From Hetaerina americana (Eukaryota > Arthropoda > Insecta > Odonata > Calopterygidae), in contig JAKTNV010000009.1 of the NCBI GenBank assembly GCA_022747635.1, forward strand, positions 25,036,122 to 25,100,121: 64,000 nt of DNA, given 5' to 3'. This document shows, one piece after another, positions 1 through 11,119 of the stretch. Every line of letters begins with the position of its first letter. Positions within the stretch are counted from its first letter, which is position 1. The notes under the pieces were generated by a model that searched no databases, had not been told where the DNA came from, and saw only the letters and a list, made by a program, of their open reading frames with translations. The position numbers and the translations under genes are program-made.

Positions 1-479
1 TACACGTAATTTGTCGTTTCGGCCATCCGGAGTTCAAAGCTTCTCATATTCTTTCCCGTGTCTTCTTTAATGTCGCTTCCTGATGGCCATTGTCGATACG
101 CCGCATTCGTCTTGCCCCCCTCGTACCTTTATGCCCGTAATTGCCGATGATACCTTATCTTTTACTGCGAATGCAAAGAAGATGTGAATTTCTTATGGAC
201 TTTGTTGCTATCAGCTCTTGTCTTTGAAACGCATCACCCTCGGACTTAGTTAGACCGCTAACATATTGCTGAGCAAACCACTCTTTCTAAACCGATTCCG
301 GGTTCCATTCCCGACTAGACCCGACTAGATGCGGGGGTACCCACCACATAGGGCTTGGATGATTGTGGATAACCTTATTATTTTTCCTTGTTTGGAAATT
401 TAATGCAAAGGCCAAATTGGTTGTTTTTGGATGAGAAGTCGAATAAATAGGTGGCATAAACAATAGCCTGGTCATTTCC
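1..479. other. No gene recognised
   Basis: Mixed-composition sequence with no recognisable coding region, RNA gene or repeat. A small cysteine-free reading frame on the minus strand around 300-800 is proline-rich low complexity and does not look like protein. Confidence 0.5.
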
Positions 480-1550
480 ATTGGAGGTGGGGCGAATGAG
501 ACGAAACGCAACCTGGTCGCTCGCCCCACCGCCTCTTGCCTGGGAGGGGGTTGCACACTTCCTTCCCCTTGCAGATGCACGCGTCGATGCAGCCGGGCTG
601 GGCGTGAGAGTGCAGCGGGGCCTGTGGGGGGGGGAGGTAGGGGGCGGGGGGTTTGGGAATACTCTCGAGGGGCGCGTGGAGGGAGAGGAGGGGTGCGGGC
701 GGGGCGAGGAACGGGAGAGGAGGAGGAAAGTGCAGCGGGCTTCTTCCTCGGTCCGTCGGGATGTCGCATTCGAAAGGGTGGAGGGGTCTGTAACACGGGG
801 TTAGGGGGAGAGAGAAGGGCGTTTGGCTGGTACGCACTGGTCTCCCAAACTCCATCCCTTTAGCCCTCACCCCCTCCCCTCACCACTCACCACCGCTACC
901 CCCGGGTTGTGGTTCGAGGGTGGGTTTTTGCGATGCTCGTCGAGTGCAAACCAGGGGTAGTTTATGCTTCTTTATTTTTTCTCTTCTCCCTCTCTCTTTT
1001 TCTCTCGCTTTCTTTCTCCCTACCCCTCTTCCTCCAGCTTGCGGTGAAGGGGGTGAAACGTGTTTTTTTTCCTTCATCACTCCACTTCCCCGCCCCTCCA
1101 CTCTCGCCATGCTTTTTGGCTTCGAGTCCGGGGGTTCGCGGGTTTCCACTCCGGGAGGAGGGGGATAAGGGATCCTGGAGGCGAAGGTTAGGGAGGGGGG
1201 GGGCTGAGGGGTGTATGGTTGCGGTTCATCCAGTCCGTGAGAGGAATACGATTGGTCTCCTTCGGGGCTCCGTTCGGAGGAGATAGGGAGAGGGAAAGGG
1301 GGTGTGAGACGGGCCGTGGGGGTGTGTTCCGGGTGTTTGGTGGGGTTGTCGCCTCTCAACATCCCCTTACTCCCCTCCCCTTCTCCGCCCACTCAGTCCG
1401 CCGCTTGTCCCAAGAGGGGGGGTGGGAAACGTGGGGTGGTGGTGGTTTTCTTCGGGGAATCGAAGTCCTTTCAGCTGATACTCTTCCCTTTCCCATTATC
1501 CCATCCCAGACGGAAGCTTCCGTGGTGATTTTGTTTCATTAGCAGACGGG
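480..1550. promoter_or_regulatory. GC-rich, strand-asymmetric block (possible promoter island)
   Basis: This stretch is far richer in G and C than its AT-rich surroundings. It alternates G-rich runs (about 620-790, 1130-1340) with C/T-rich runs (about 960-1100, 1360-1400). Every reading frame through it is low complexity (Pro/Ser/Arg or Gly/Arg), so coding is unlikely. Blocks like this in arthropods often mark promoters or 5' UTRs, and that role is inferred from composition only. I see no TATA box, initiator or splice donor that fixes a direction. Confidence 0.3.
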
Positions 1551-1675
1551 CGGGAAGTTTCTCCCTGGTGGGCGTAATATTTTCTTTGTGCCCTCCTGGA
1601 AGGGCCCACTTTCTGTCACGCCGATGTCACCTTGCTCCTGTACCTGTTTCGCACACTGTATGTGGGAAGTCGGTA

Positions 1676-1903
1676 TTATCCGCGTTCATCCTGCTGTATT
1701 CGATTATCGAATCCGCGATGTAGTATTTCGAAAAACTCCGCCAGAGGGACCTTGCCGATGGCATCGCTTCCAGTTTTTTTCGCCTTCCCGACGTACCTTT
1801 CTCGCTTTCGAAATCGGCGCCTTAGTTTCACCGCTCTCGATTTTTTGATCATTTCGCTACGAGATTTGCATCCTTCTGATCCATCACGTGCCTCCTTTCG
1901 CAT
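1676..1903 (-). other. Unassigned short minus-strand ORF, possible exon
   Basis: A 75-codon minus-strand frame begins with ATG at 1903 and is less repetitive than the other small frames. Its first half is very basic (run VKLRRRFRKRER). A strong splice-donor string, AAAG followed by GTACGT, lies inside it at about 1791-1797, so a shorter exon of about 107 bp (1797-1903) is possible. It lies downstream, in minus orientation, of nothing recognisable, and the GC-rich block follows it. No domain or family is recognised. It could be chance. The only support is composition and the donor. Confidence 0.15.
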
Positions 1904-1904
1904 G

Positions 1905-3760
1905 CATATTATTCACCTGGTCCTGATGATAATCATCAATAATTTTTGTGAAAGTGGTTATTTGTTTACTGATAATGCATCCAAATATGTGCAAGAAAAA
2001 AATCGTTGGAGAATTAACCGAGAAAATGATATGAATTCGAAGTGATACTTAGAGAATGATTTCACAAATTAAGTTAATGGGAGAAAGTGTAAAATTTTCG
2101 TCAGCGACGGAAAAGATTATAGACATGCTTTTGAAATTTTTTGATCGTACAATAATTAGACCAGACAGTATGCCGGGAATTGGGTCCAAGAATTAAGGGT
2201 GAAATTTAAACGAGGATAGAAAACACGCCAGAAATTGACGGTGTTTTTTTTGTAAGTAAGGGATGTGGAAGTTTAGATTGAAATTAAGCATAGCAAAAGA
2301 CATCAATGAAAGAAGGAAGCCTCAAAAATATACCGTCTATGGGAGGGATGAAGCAAAGAACTTTTTCTTCTGATTGACATTTTTCTTTGATAAATATAAG
2401 AGTTTGTCAATTTTTCCTTATATTTAAGTTCAGTGGAGGGGTTATATTAAAAAAATCTCATCTCTGTCGAAAGGTATCGAAAAAAAGCTCCCTTTGAAGA
2501 TTCAAATTTGACATACCAAAATCCTGTTGGCTTCGGTAAATTTTTAGTGAAATACACCTGGGATAGCGCGAGTAATTTTTGTAATCAGTTCGGAAGAAGT
2601 TGGCAAGTAGCATTCGACAATTATTTGAAATAGCAAATTGTAATCCGCAAGCACCTTCCAGTTGATGCTGCCTGCAGTGAACCAATTATGAATGGTAGTA
2701 ATATTGATAGATCTGATACTTATGCCTCAAAATATGAAATTCTGTCAGCTGACATTGTGAAGGTATAATGAAATAAAGTATTTTTAGTGCTTAATGTGCC
2801 ATTGTAGTCTGTAGTGTTGAAAGTAGTGTGACACTTTTTCATTCGTACACCAACCAAAATGTACTTTATTATCATACAAATATACAAATTAGTACTATTA
2901 TGTTTTTAAATAAATAATTGCGTTGTTATACTGCTTTATTGAGTAGATTTATTCATGAAAACCAATGAAAATTAACCGTCGTAACGAAAAATTTTGAATG
3001 CGATGTCATTTATCATTCGAATATTTCTTTTTGATATATGGCAATTTCCTTAAGACCGTAGTTAAAAAGTTCTCAATTGGTACTGCACCGAGAATGGATG
3101 TTAGGATAGAAGTCAGGAGTTAAAGGATTTTCGTACCATAGCATATTGACCTGCTCAGAAGGGGTATTTATACGTTAGACGGAACGATCAACTGTTGTAG
3201 CTCCTTGAATTTACATGACGAAGATAGCTGTAACGATGCAGAACACTTAACTTTACGTTAGATACTGGGTATTTGTTAAGTATTACGATTTTTTATCGTA
3301 ACTCTTTACAAACCACAATGTTGCACAAATCAAGTTTCAAGTTTCGACGCTTCATCATCGTAATCAGAAAAGAATGGAAACCTTGATCATATTAAATTGC
3401 GAATTCCTGTGAGTATTCGTGAAGCTGTCTCAATAGGACCCTACACTTTATCATCTGATCAGATTATACGGCTGGAATACAATAAGTTTGGCTTCAGTAA
3501 AGGCAGATTTAAATCCTCGTTCTTCCCTCGCAAAATACGTCGAATCAAAACGAGACTCCGACATAAACTTCGATCGAAAGACTTAATTTCAATATAATTT
3601 GTGTATTTCTATTCAACCGAATCTAGATGGTAAAACCAAGTTCAAGCCCTCCAACTCTAGTATCTAGTCGACAAGCTTGGTTATGGTGGTGTTCTGTTGT
3701 TTTTTCGAACAATGCACGTTTATCTACGATTACAGTCTAAGGGTCGGTATCCCAGCACCT
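1905..3760. other. No gene recognised
   Basis: AT-rich sequence without a convincing ORF, RNA gene or transposon signature. A 66-codon frame at 3397-3597 is not recognisable. Confidence 0.5.
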
Positions 3761-4720
3761 ACTGCCACACGCCCGCCATGCCGACTCGCAGGAGATTTCG
3801 GATGCAGTATGCAGATTACCCTCCGTCATGAATGCATTTCGCCGTCTGGCGGGACTCCGCTCTCGTGCTCCGCCGCCCGTCTCCTCCGATCATCGCGATG
3901 CGTTTTCGAATTCGCTCGACCCCGAAAGCCGTTTCTTCTTCCATCGGTCTCCTATGCGACCGACCGTCTCCCCTCAATTTTCCTCTCCCCACCATTCCCC
4001 GACTCCCTTACACTCCTCCTTCACTTCCTCCCCCTCTCCACCACCCCTCCTCCACCCAAAACCTTGTGCATCGCGTACGGAAGAGGGTTGGGAGGGGGTG
4101 GGGTGGGGAAGGAGGAGTAAGGCCGTGAAGGAGGAGTACAGTGTGTGAAATAGGGGAGCGGGGATGCACGTGTGTATGTGTGCGTGTGGAGTTAGGTTAG
4201 ACTCCGTTTTATCGATCCCCGTCTGGCGTGGGGGGGCATCGAACCCAGTGTGGCCTGGGCCGACCATCGACCCAGAGGGCTCATTTGATATGCCCCCCCC
4301 CCACGGCACACACAAAACCTCCTCCACTCTCATCCCCAGCCTTCACACCCTCCACACCCGCCAACCCCTTTCCCCCTGGACTTTATATTGCCGCCGTATC
4401 GCCCAGAAAAGTCGACCGATAATGTTGTTGTGGCTCGCTTTTGAAATCGTGTATCTTCCTCAGACGTACTGTCCCCCACCCTTCCTTTGTGCAGTGCATT
4501 ATCTTTAGTGACGGGTGGTTTCACACAGGCAGCTAGCCTTGCCGTTTTGAAGCCCCGCGACGTCTTCTCCCCCCTCTATCTCCGTGTTGAACGAACGAGG
4601 AGTGCGGGGGCAGGTCCGTAAAAGTACCCCACCGGCACGATTCCACCGTCTTCCACGACCCCCTCCCAGAGCACCCCCGCGAAATCCATTTCCGGGTAGG
4701 ATCAACGTAAAAACGTCCTT
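3760..4720. promoter_or_regulatory. Second GC-rich block (possible promoter island)
   Basis: Another GC-rich stretch with purine/pyrimidine asymmetry: C/T-rich at about 3930-4070 and G-rich at about 4080-4160. It also has homopolymer runs of C (about 4291-4302) and G. The open frames on both strands are overlapping low-complexity frames and look non-coding. It resembles the block at 480-1550. A promoter or 5' UTR role is an inference from composition. Confidence 0.25.
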
Positions 4721-5104
4721 CATTGACCAACGAGACAAGCGATATCAATCAAATGAGACACTCCTCCTTGTACACGCAGTCTTAATGTTCGCTGCATTGG
4801 TTTGGTGTGGAGGAGATAATAATACGGGGAAATAACACCGTTTAAAGATGTAGGAACCCACTCAATATGCATTGGTATTTCGGGAGCAACAAGATAAACC
4901 ATGTTCCTTAGGTCCGACTATCTTTACAGTCTGACATGTGTTTATTAGTTAAGGTTTCATGTTCACTTATTGCTTTCGACATGATGAAGATATTAACATA
5001 GAATTCAAAGAAAAGAACAAAATGTGCCACACGAAAAATTTAGTGGCCTTATTTCCTGGTGTGCATAATAGTGAGGATTTGACAGTGCAGAGATTATTCG
5101 AATA
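4720..5104. other. No gene recognised
   Basis: No coding, RNA or repeat signature seen. Confidence 0.5.
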
Positions 5105-5185
5105 GACCGGGATTCGATTACGGATTTCTCGTTTTTCTCGCCGAGCGCTTAATGGTCGCTGTTGATCTACCGCAGTGTACGTTCA
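5105..5185 (-). repeat. tRNA-derived SINE fragment
   Basis: Read on the minus strand, this contains a tRNA-like pattern: an AAGCGCTCGGCG segment followed by TAATCGAATCCCGG, which matches an RNA polymerase III B box plus flanking T-arm. It lies head-to-head with the next SINE (5195-5300), which shares the same core layout. No acceptor-stem closure is visible, so it is a SINE relic and not a tRNA gene. Confidence 0.5.
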
Positions 5186-5194
5186 ACTATTAAG

Positions 5195-5300
5195 TCGTCT
5201 AGTTTAACTGTCTTAAGCACTCAGTCGGAAAACCGAGGAATCCAGGATCAAATCCCGGTCTGGGTGAATGACTATGGCTCTGCGAAACGCTCGCATAAGA
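5195..5300 (+). repeat. tRNA-derived SINE
   Basis: It contains TAGTTTAACTG (fits the A-box pattern TRGYNNANNNG), then AAGCACTCAGTCGG and GGATCAAATCCCGG (fits the B box). It ends in a non-tRNA body starting GGTGAATGA. The same core order is found at 11013-11116. The absence of a closed acceptor stem and the attached body indicate a SINE. Confidence 0.55.
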
Positions 5301-5661
5301 ACGTAGAGCAGAATAAGGTTTGAATGTGAAGATAAAGCACTAGATACAGCAGTTATTTGGTACCGCCAATAAACCTATCACTGACGGATATTTCTCCATA
5401 GTTGTATCTTTTTGGATATGCATACAGTCGTTTTTATTTTTTTGCTGATTTGATTTTTGATAAATAAAATATGAAGAGAAACGACGCGGTTCTTGGAAAG
5501 TATCCTGAAAGAGCAAAATTCGTCGCTAATTACCTGGAAACTCTTAATTTTTACTTACTTCATGGGCATCAATTTTGTTATTTACTTATGAATTCATTAT
5601 CATGGGATATCAACAAATCTCGTAGTTTCAGACATGAAGTTGCGGAATTTGAACATAATAA

Positions 5662-5695
5662 TGAGCAAATAGCAGCACTTTTCCACTAGATATAC

Positions 5696-5777
<82 letters not shown>

Positions 5778-5808
5778 CACTATATCTAATGGAAAAGTAC
5801 TACTCTTT
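5662..5808. repeat. (TA)n microsatellite inside an inverted repeat
   Basis: A pure (AT)n tract at 5697-5774 is flanked by imperfect inverted arms. The left arm contains CACTTTTCCACTAGATATA. The reverse complement of the right arm reads TACTTTTCCATTAGATATA. The whole could fold into one long hairpin. The arrangement resembles the palindrome beside (TA)n at 63624-63914. Confidence 0.7.
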
Positions 5809-6790
5809 GTTCTTTACTATGGGATGTCAATTGGAGCATTGGTTCGTGGCAACTCGCCGATCTATGTCCTGTTACCTGCCTACGACTCCATTTTCGCATA
5901 GTTTCTTGTTTTCCATCATCTGCATCTCGTAATTCATCTTTAGGACTCCACTTTTTCCTAGCTTCTACTCTTCAGTAATTTATCGTGCATTAAGAATGTG
6001 TCCAATTATTTCCCCTTTTCATCTTGTGTGTTTTCCTCTCCTCACCCATTCTTCGAAGTACTCCTTCATTCGTCACTCTGTCTCTCTTTTTAATTTTACC
6101 AACAATTTCACTCAAGTTTCTAAATCGAGGGATTCGTGCGAATCCCGGAGTACTTCGGCCGCCTGGAAAATAGTTACAAAAGAAGAGAGAAATGCTAACA
6201 GATACTGATCGAGCAGATCAGAGTCAAGAGTTGACTTAATCATATTAACAAGCCACTGCCGTGAGACAGAAGAACGAAGCACCAACAAATTGACACATAT
6301 CTTCCCATCACACACTCATTACTTTCTATGACTGGTGTCCCAGCATACACCTGCCCCACACCCAAGCGGCAGCTGGAGTTTATTGTCTAGATACGAGGAC
6401 TTACACTAAGAGCATTTTCTGCAATAAACGGATGGTGAAATGGGAGCATTCCTCACATTACAACGCCCTTGTATGAATGTTGGACATCGAAAATTTAAAA
6501 AAACTAGGCAAAACGGATCAGATATTTTCTTCTGAGAATCACTCTGTCGAAAATTTTCTGGCAAGTCAAGGTTCTCTGTATTTCGTATGATAGCAGTAAT
6601 AGTTTTAGGGGAGGCGACCGACAGCTACAAGGTCATTTACGGCATTAGGAATGGATGGGTAAGGAGGAAGGGTAGAGGGAAACCCGGTCGGCATCAGCCT
6701 ACTCTTAATGAAAGGCGCCAAAGTGTCCGTAGTTAAATGTCCCATACGACGGACGGCTTATCCACTCAGGAAGTGCTTTCCACACAGTAT
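5809..6790. other. No gene recognised
   Basis: No coding, RNA or transposon signature recognised. Confidence 0.5.
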
Positions 6791-6794
6791 CTCA

Positions 6795-6880
6795 AGCAGG
6801 TATCGGGATACCACTGAAAAATATCTGCCGTCTCCAGTATTCGAACCAGGGCCCTCTCGGTGGGAAGGTATTTCGTATAG
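6795..6880 (-). repeat. Possible tRNA-derived SINE fragment
   Basis: The minus strand carries CCCTGGTTCGAATACTGG, which fits a B box with T-arm. The A box is not clear. It probably belongs to the SINE class seen elsewhere in the window. Confidence 0.35.
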
Positions 6881-6969
6881 TCTGAATACATTTTTTAAAG
6901 TCACGAATACTCAACCATTTGAGGATCCAAAAATAGTTTTTAAGGGCGTTTTGTGTCTATGCGGATAAC

Positions 6970-8725
6970 TTAAGTCAAAAAACTGTCATAAATACTTCGG
7001 TAATTAACTTAAGTAGTTAGCTAAAGATCCTATCTTGCATTTATTACTTTGTTTACATTATTTACCTTGTGACAACACGTGATTAATCACCAAGCTTCTA
7101 ATCACTCATATAGTATATACATACTTTCCTTGTTGAGAGATACCATTAAGTTAATATTTCAATAATCATGGAGATCTGCATCAGCCTTCATCGTGAGTTC
7201 ACTGAAATACGCGACCAGACGTACGTGTAGTGGAATTACTGCTTTTCATATCACACCCGAGGGCACTATCTTTATTACGAAACTGATGTCGGGACATTCA
7301 CTCCGATAAAGAGTCCAAAGTGTCGATTATGTGACGGAATTCTCCTTGAAAGCGTGTCATTTGAAAGCCTGTAAGTTTTCATGACTTTTACCACTGGATG
7401 AATTAATTCCTCTTGAACAAAGAACGAAGGCACTTCCAAATTTTGAACCAAAGCGATAAAGAAATCGCTTTCCGCGTGCACTGCTCCCAGAAATATGCAA
7501 TCTCGTTGGTTGTTACTCATTATCGGCTGCTGTAAAAGATGTGCATTTTGATAGCTAGAGCATCCGCATCAAGGAGATATTTTTCTGTAATCTTAGCTTT
7601 CTTAGTAGTGTATGCATTTTTCGGTGAGGATATTTATTATTTCGTATATTGTTGTCAAAGAATGTTAAGAATCGTTTCAGTTTTAAGAGGTCGAATAGTA
7701 GCGATGAGAGCCCACATTGTAAAAATGTTATAATTGTTATTGATATACTGTTTTTAGTATCTCGAGTATTTTGGGATAGTAAAATTCGCTGTCCGAGGTA
7801 TTTACATGAAAAAGTCCATCCATTCTCCTGGGGATCAATTAATGAATTAAAACAAAGCCTTTCCTCTTGCTTTATCATGCTACTGAGTCTCACGTGTAAT
7901 GTTTTAAATACTTGCGTTCAATATTTTTTGAACGAGGAGGAACGATTTTGGTCAGTTGATACCAATATTGATTTCTTCACAAATCCATTGGTTCATTCGT
8001 TAAAAATACGAGACACAATGATTAATGTTTAAAGAGTGGCATTTGAAGTCACACGTGGAAATTATTTTTCTCATTTGCAGCCATTTGCCAGTTATTTGTC
8101 AAAGGCTATGCCAAGAGGTGAGGCATTGCAGTCAATGAAGTTTAGGAGTACCTCATTCCTTAGTTTTACCGCGCCAAGCCTCGTGGGCGTGTATGAGGGC
8201 GAGGAGGTATTGTGCCTGCCTGCTCTCTAGTTTCGCTTCCTAGTCTTGCCCGCGCGTCTAGTGCAGTTCCCGTCGAAAGAATTATTCACTGGCAGTCTCT
8301 CACCTTGCCACAATTCCACTCTGTGGTCTCCTCGACATATAAATACATAATATCCATGCATGTCAAAACAATTAAAGCAAGTATCGTAAAATTAGTGCAA
8401 TCCGCCTCTTTACCATACAAAATTTTTAAGTGACTTTAGTAAAAGACTCAATTTTGCCTAATCTTCGATGTTAGCAAAGATTATTTAATGCAAACACGAT
8501 GATTTTGTGCAAATACTTTCCGGGAGGCAAAATGAAGTTCGCAGACCGTTAATAAGAAGCCTAGAGGGAAAGCCGTTTCAGTAAAATGGCGTGAATTTTT
8601 ATTCAATTCATCATAAATGTTATTAGTTTATCAGTAAAATGGTTTCCATTTTTACCAATTACTCTTTCATATTATTTTAGTGTATTTATTTCACGTTTTG
8701 ATTGGTCCAGCAATAGATAAGGAAA
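6970..8725. other. No gene recognised
   Basis: AT-rich. A 112-codon minus frame (7555-7893) and a 127-codon plus frame (7649-8032) overlap each other, lack any recognisable domain and are probably chance frames. Confidence 0.45.
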
Positions 8726-8727
8726 TG

Positions 8728-8833
8728 CCCCCCCCCCCTTACCATGATGTGCGAATTTCACACGGCTTTGGGCTCAGTACTGGGTAATCTCTACCATCGC
8801 TACCAAACCGACCTTCGGGTTGATTACTGTGTT
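8728..8833 (+). repeat. 3' end of a SINE (same family as 58232-58506)
   Basis: The string CCAAACCGACCTTCGGGTT and the preceding segment (TTTCACACGG...GTAATCTCTACC) match the reverse complement of about 58235-58310, the 3' part of the SINE there. The terminal AACC...GGTT can form a small hairpin, a shape often recognised by the partner LINE reverse transcriptase. A run of at least ten C residues lies at the left edge. Confidence 0.5.
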
Positions 8834-8859
8834 AATGGTTTATATATACATATACATTA

Positions 8860-9062
8860 AAATGCGAAAAACCCACCATATGGCGAATATTCATTCACAT
8901 GGATATAGATGTAAGGAAAAGGGATAGTAACCCAAAACAGGAGAGGTAGGGAAGGAGGAATCGAGCAGATCACCAGTGCAAAAATATTTTCTTGACCGGG
9001 ACTCGAACCATGAATCTTTCGACTTGCCGGGCCGTGCTCACCATTTGAGCCAAGTCTTCGAC
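8860..9062 (-). repeat. tRNA-derived SINE with body
   Basis: On the minus strand the head reads TGGCTCAAATGG (A box), then GCACGGCCCGGCAAG, then ATGGTTCGAGTCCCGGTCA (a good B box). A non-tRNA body runs toward 8860. The A/B box spacing is tRNA-like, but the attached body and the lack of an acceptor stem argue for a SINE and not a tRNA gene. Confidence 0.6.
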
Positions 9063-9246
9063 AAAAACTCGGGAGATGGTTTTGATGGATTTTGCAAGCT
9101 AAAATCATCTATGATTACGCCAAAATCGATACAAAATTCGTCAAAGTCAAATTTTTTTAATCGTCCATCAAGTTGTTACTCATTGGATGAGAAAACTTGC
9201 TAGGTAATAATAATGCTAATATCAGTTATCTCTTCGTAAAACTAAC

Positions 9247-9440
9247 GAAAAATTAGGATTTATTAGAAGAGTACTGGGTGAATGTGATGAAAAGTTTAAA
9301 AGTGAAATGTTATCTTTCGCTGGTTAGGCCTCATTTAGAATATGCTGCTAGTATAGGGGATCTTCATGAAGTTGGATTGATTGCCACTTTAGATTACGAG
9401 CTGAGTAAAGGAGCGAGATTTGTAAGACATGCTATGATAA
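9247..9440 (+). pseudogene. Non-LTR retrotransposon RT relic (CR1/jockey-like C-terminus)
   Basis: The plus strand encodes KLGFIRRVLGECDEK, then after a frameshift LVRPHLEYAAS and, further on, GARFVRH. This is the conserved thumb-region pattern (LGFLRR...LVRPxLEYA...RAARFV) found after the catalytic core in jockey/CR1-type LINE reverse transcriptases. The frame is broken by at least one frameshift near 9312-9325, and nothing upstream of the thumb is recognisable, so it is a short dead fragment. It differs in type from the LINE family that dominates the rest of the window. Confidence 0.6.
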
Positions 9441-9499
9441 ACTGAGTGAACACTCAACGGAGCGAGGGTTAAACTACAGATGAAATCCCTTGCATAAAT

Positions 9500-9845
9500 T
9501 GGAAGGGTATTGCTTTAGCAATGATGATGAAAATTTATTATTATCCCCATCGCACTACAATGGACTAGATCATGCCAATGAAATTAGTGAGATAAAGTGT
9601 AGAACAGGTAGCTTTAATATATCATTTTTTTCATGAACAATATGGGGTCAGAATAACATTAGCCGACCACGGTAGGGCTAAAAATATTCGGGTCAAAAGT
9701 AGTCTGGTATGTATACACCCCCTGCCACCCACCCTAGTGGTGGCTTGCTGGGTACTAAAAAATGCAAATACAAAACCTTCGTTAATTATCATACTTATTG
9801 AAGATTATATTACGCTTAACAGTGGTGTTTAAGAAAGAGGACATC
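9500..9845. other. No gene recognised
   Basis: No signature recognised. Confidence 0.45.
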
Positions 9846-9849
9846 CATG

Positions 9850-10215
9850 GTTAAGAATGCTTGTGAAATATCGAAAGGACTTTTAAGGTAAACTAGAATT
9901 TCAATAGGACTTAGAAAGAAGTTTTCCAAATATTGTTTTGACTGTGGTGTCTTACAACAGCGAGATAAGTACAGTGAAAAAGAGAGATGAAAAGTTCTTG
10001 GATAAATTTGAAATCTGATGTGGAGAAGAATGCTGCAGTAGAAATGGATTTATAGACTGAGAAATGAAGTATTGATGAGTATAGGACAGGAAAGAAACCT
10101 ACCGAGTGGAAGAAATGGAATGCTCGATGACATGGAAAATAGCAGAAGTTACTTGCAAAAGACAGAAGATGCTCAGGACAGTGTGGTAAAGGACAACCAA
10201 TGAAAACCTGGCCGG
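9850..10215 (+). pseudogene. Non-LTR retrotransposon relic (region after RT core)
   Basis: Across shifting frames the plus strand encodes RISIGLRKKFSKY, then FLDKFEI, then WRRMLQ and RNEVLMSIGQERNL. These correspond in order to the arthropod LINE pattern (SIxLRKRxxK...ETWTL...LEAFEMWCWRRMLKI...RNEEVLxxIGEERNL) that lies C-terminal to the reverse transcriptase. Stops and frameshifts interrupt it, so it is a decayed 3' fragment. The last part (10130-10215) is only weakly similar. Confidence 0.6.
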
Positions 10216-10942
10216 GGACAATACTACTTTTAAAAAATTGATAAAAACGTTAGATATTCCATGATGAAATGTGAACGACATTGACGGCTGCGAGTGGCCT
10301 ACTTTATTAAAGGTTTCTCACTAACGGATGAACTGTTTAATACATTCATAATATGTAGCATACTGATGTAATTTCTTCATGCATAAAATACCTTGCAAGC
10401 CGCAGTAAGGGCGTGTGGCAATTTGCATAATTAAGAAAGACGATGCGGATAATCCGAGCATAAAAAGGAAGAATGTGATGAAACTGGGTTGCGGAAAAGT
10501 GAGGGGTTTGACGGTAAATACTTCCGAAAAAATCCCTAAACCTAAGTTCAACCTGCGAGTCAGTCGAAGATTAATTCTTTCATTCGACGAAATCAGTTGA
10601 GCGTTTATTCATCTTGCATCATTCGCCATGAAGCATCATTACGAAGTGGATAATAAAAGATTTGAACTGTAATAATATGACTAAAAATAGTTATACAAAT
10701 ATAATGAATTGATACAAAGCACAAAGATTGCGTCTTCCTTTAATCAGGTTGGATCTTGACTGCACCTTCGTTCATGTATTAATGGCGAGTAAAGAAAAGC
10801 ATTGTAATACTAATTCATCTGTAGTTTGCAAACAGATTTGATGTGAATATACAGCTTTTAAGCACTCTAAGAGGTTCAAGAAACTGTGGGAGATGCCACA
10901 ACAGTAACTTTTAACGGAGTCATCCGCTAGTATGCATTTCAA

Positions 10943-11116
10943 TGCAACAATTTCAGAGTGTAAAAATCATTCACCATGACCGGGATACGAACCCGAAAAA
11001 ATTTCAGAGTTTAAGAGGACGCCTCGATAGCTTAAGTGGCTAAAGCACTCGGCCGGACATCGAGAGATCCGGATCCCGGTCAAGGCGAATGATTTTTACA
11101 CTCTGAAATTGTTGCA
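10943..11116. repeat. Head-to-head SINE pair forming a 44-bp inverted repeat
   Basis: The plus-strand SINE (11013-11116) has GATAGCTTAAGTGG (A box), AAGCACTCGGCCGG and a degenerate B box, GGATCCCGGTC, followed by the body. The minus-strand partner (10943-10996) keeps the B box (GGGTTCGTATCCCGG) and the body only. The two bodies form inverted arms at 10943-10986 and 11073-11116 that differ at about 2 of 44 positions. This close match suggests a recent inverted duplication or gene conversion. Confidence 0.65.
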
Positions 11117-11119
11117 CTC

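Noticed and set aside
5195..5300. tRNA gene
   Set aside because: A and B boxes are present, but there is no closed acceptor stem and a repeated body is attached. It is a SINE. The same reasoning applies to 8860-9062, 11013-11116, 12800-12992, 17100-17205 and 58232-58506.
7555..8032. Overlapping ORFs of 112 and 127 codons
   Set aside because: They are AT-rich chance frames on opposite strands without motifs.
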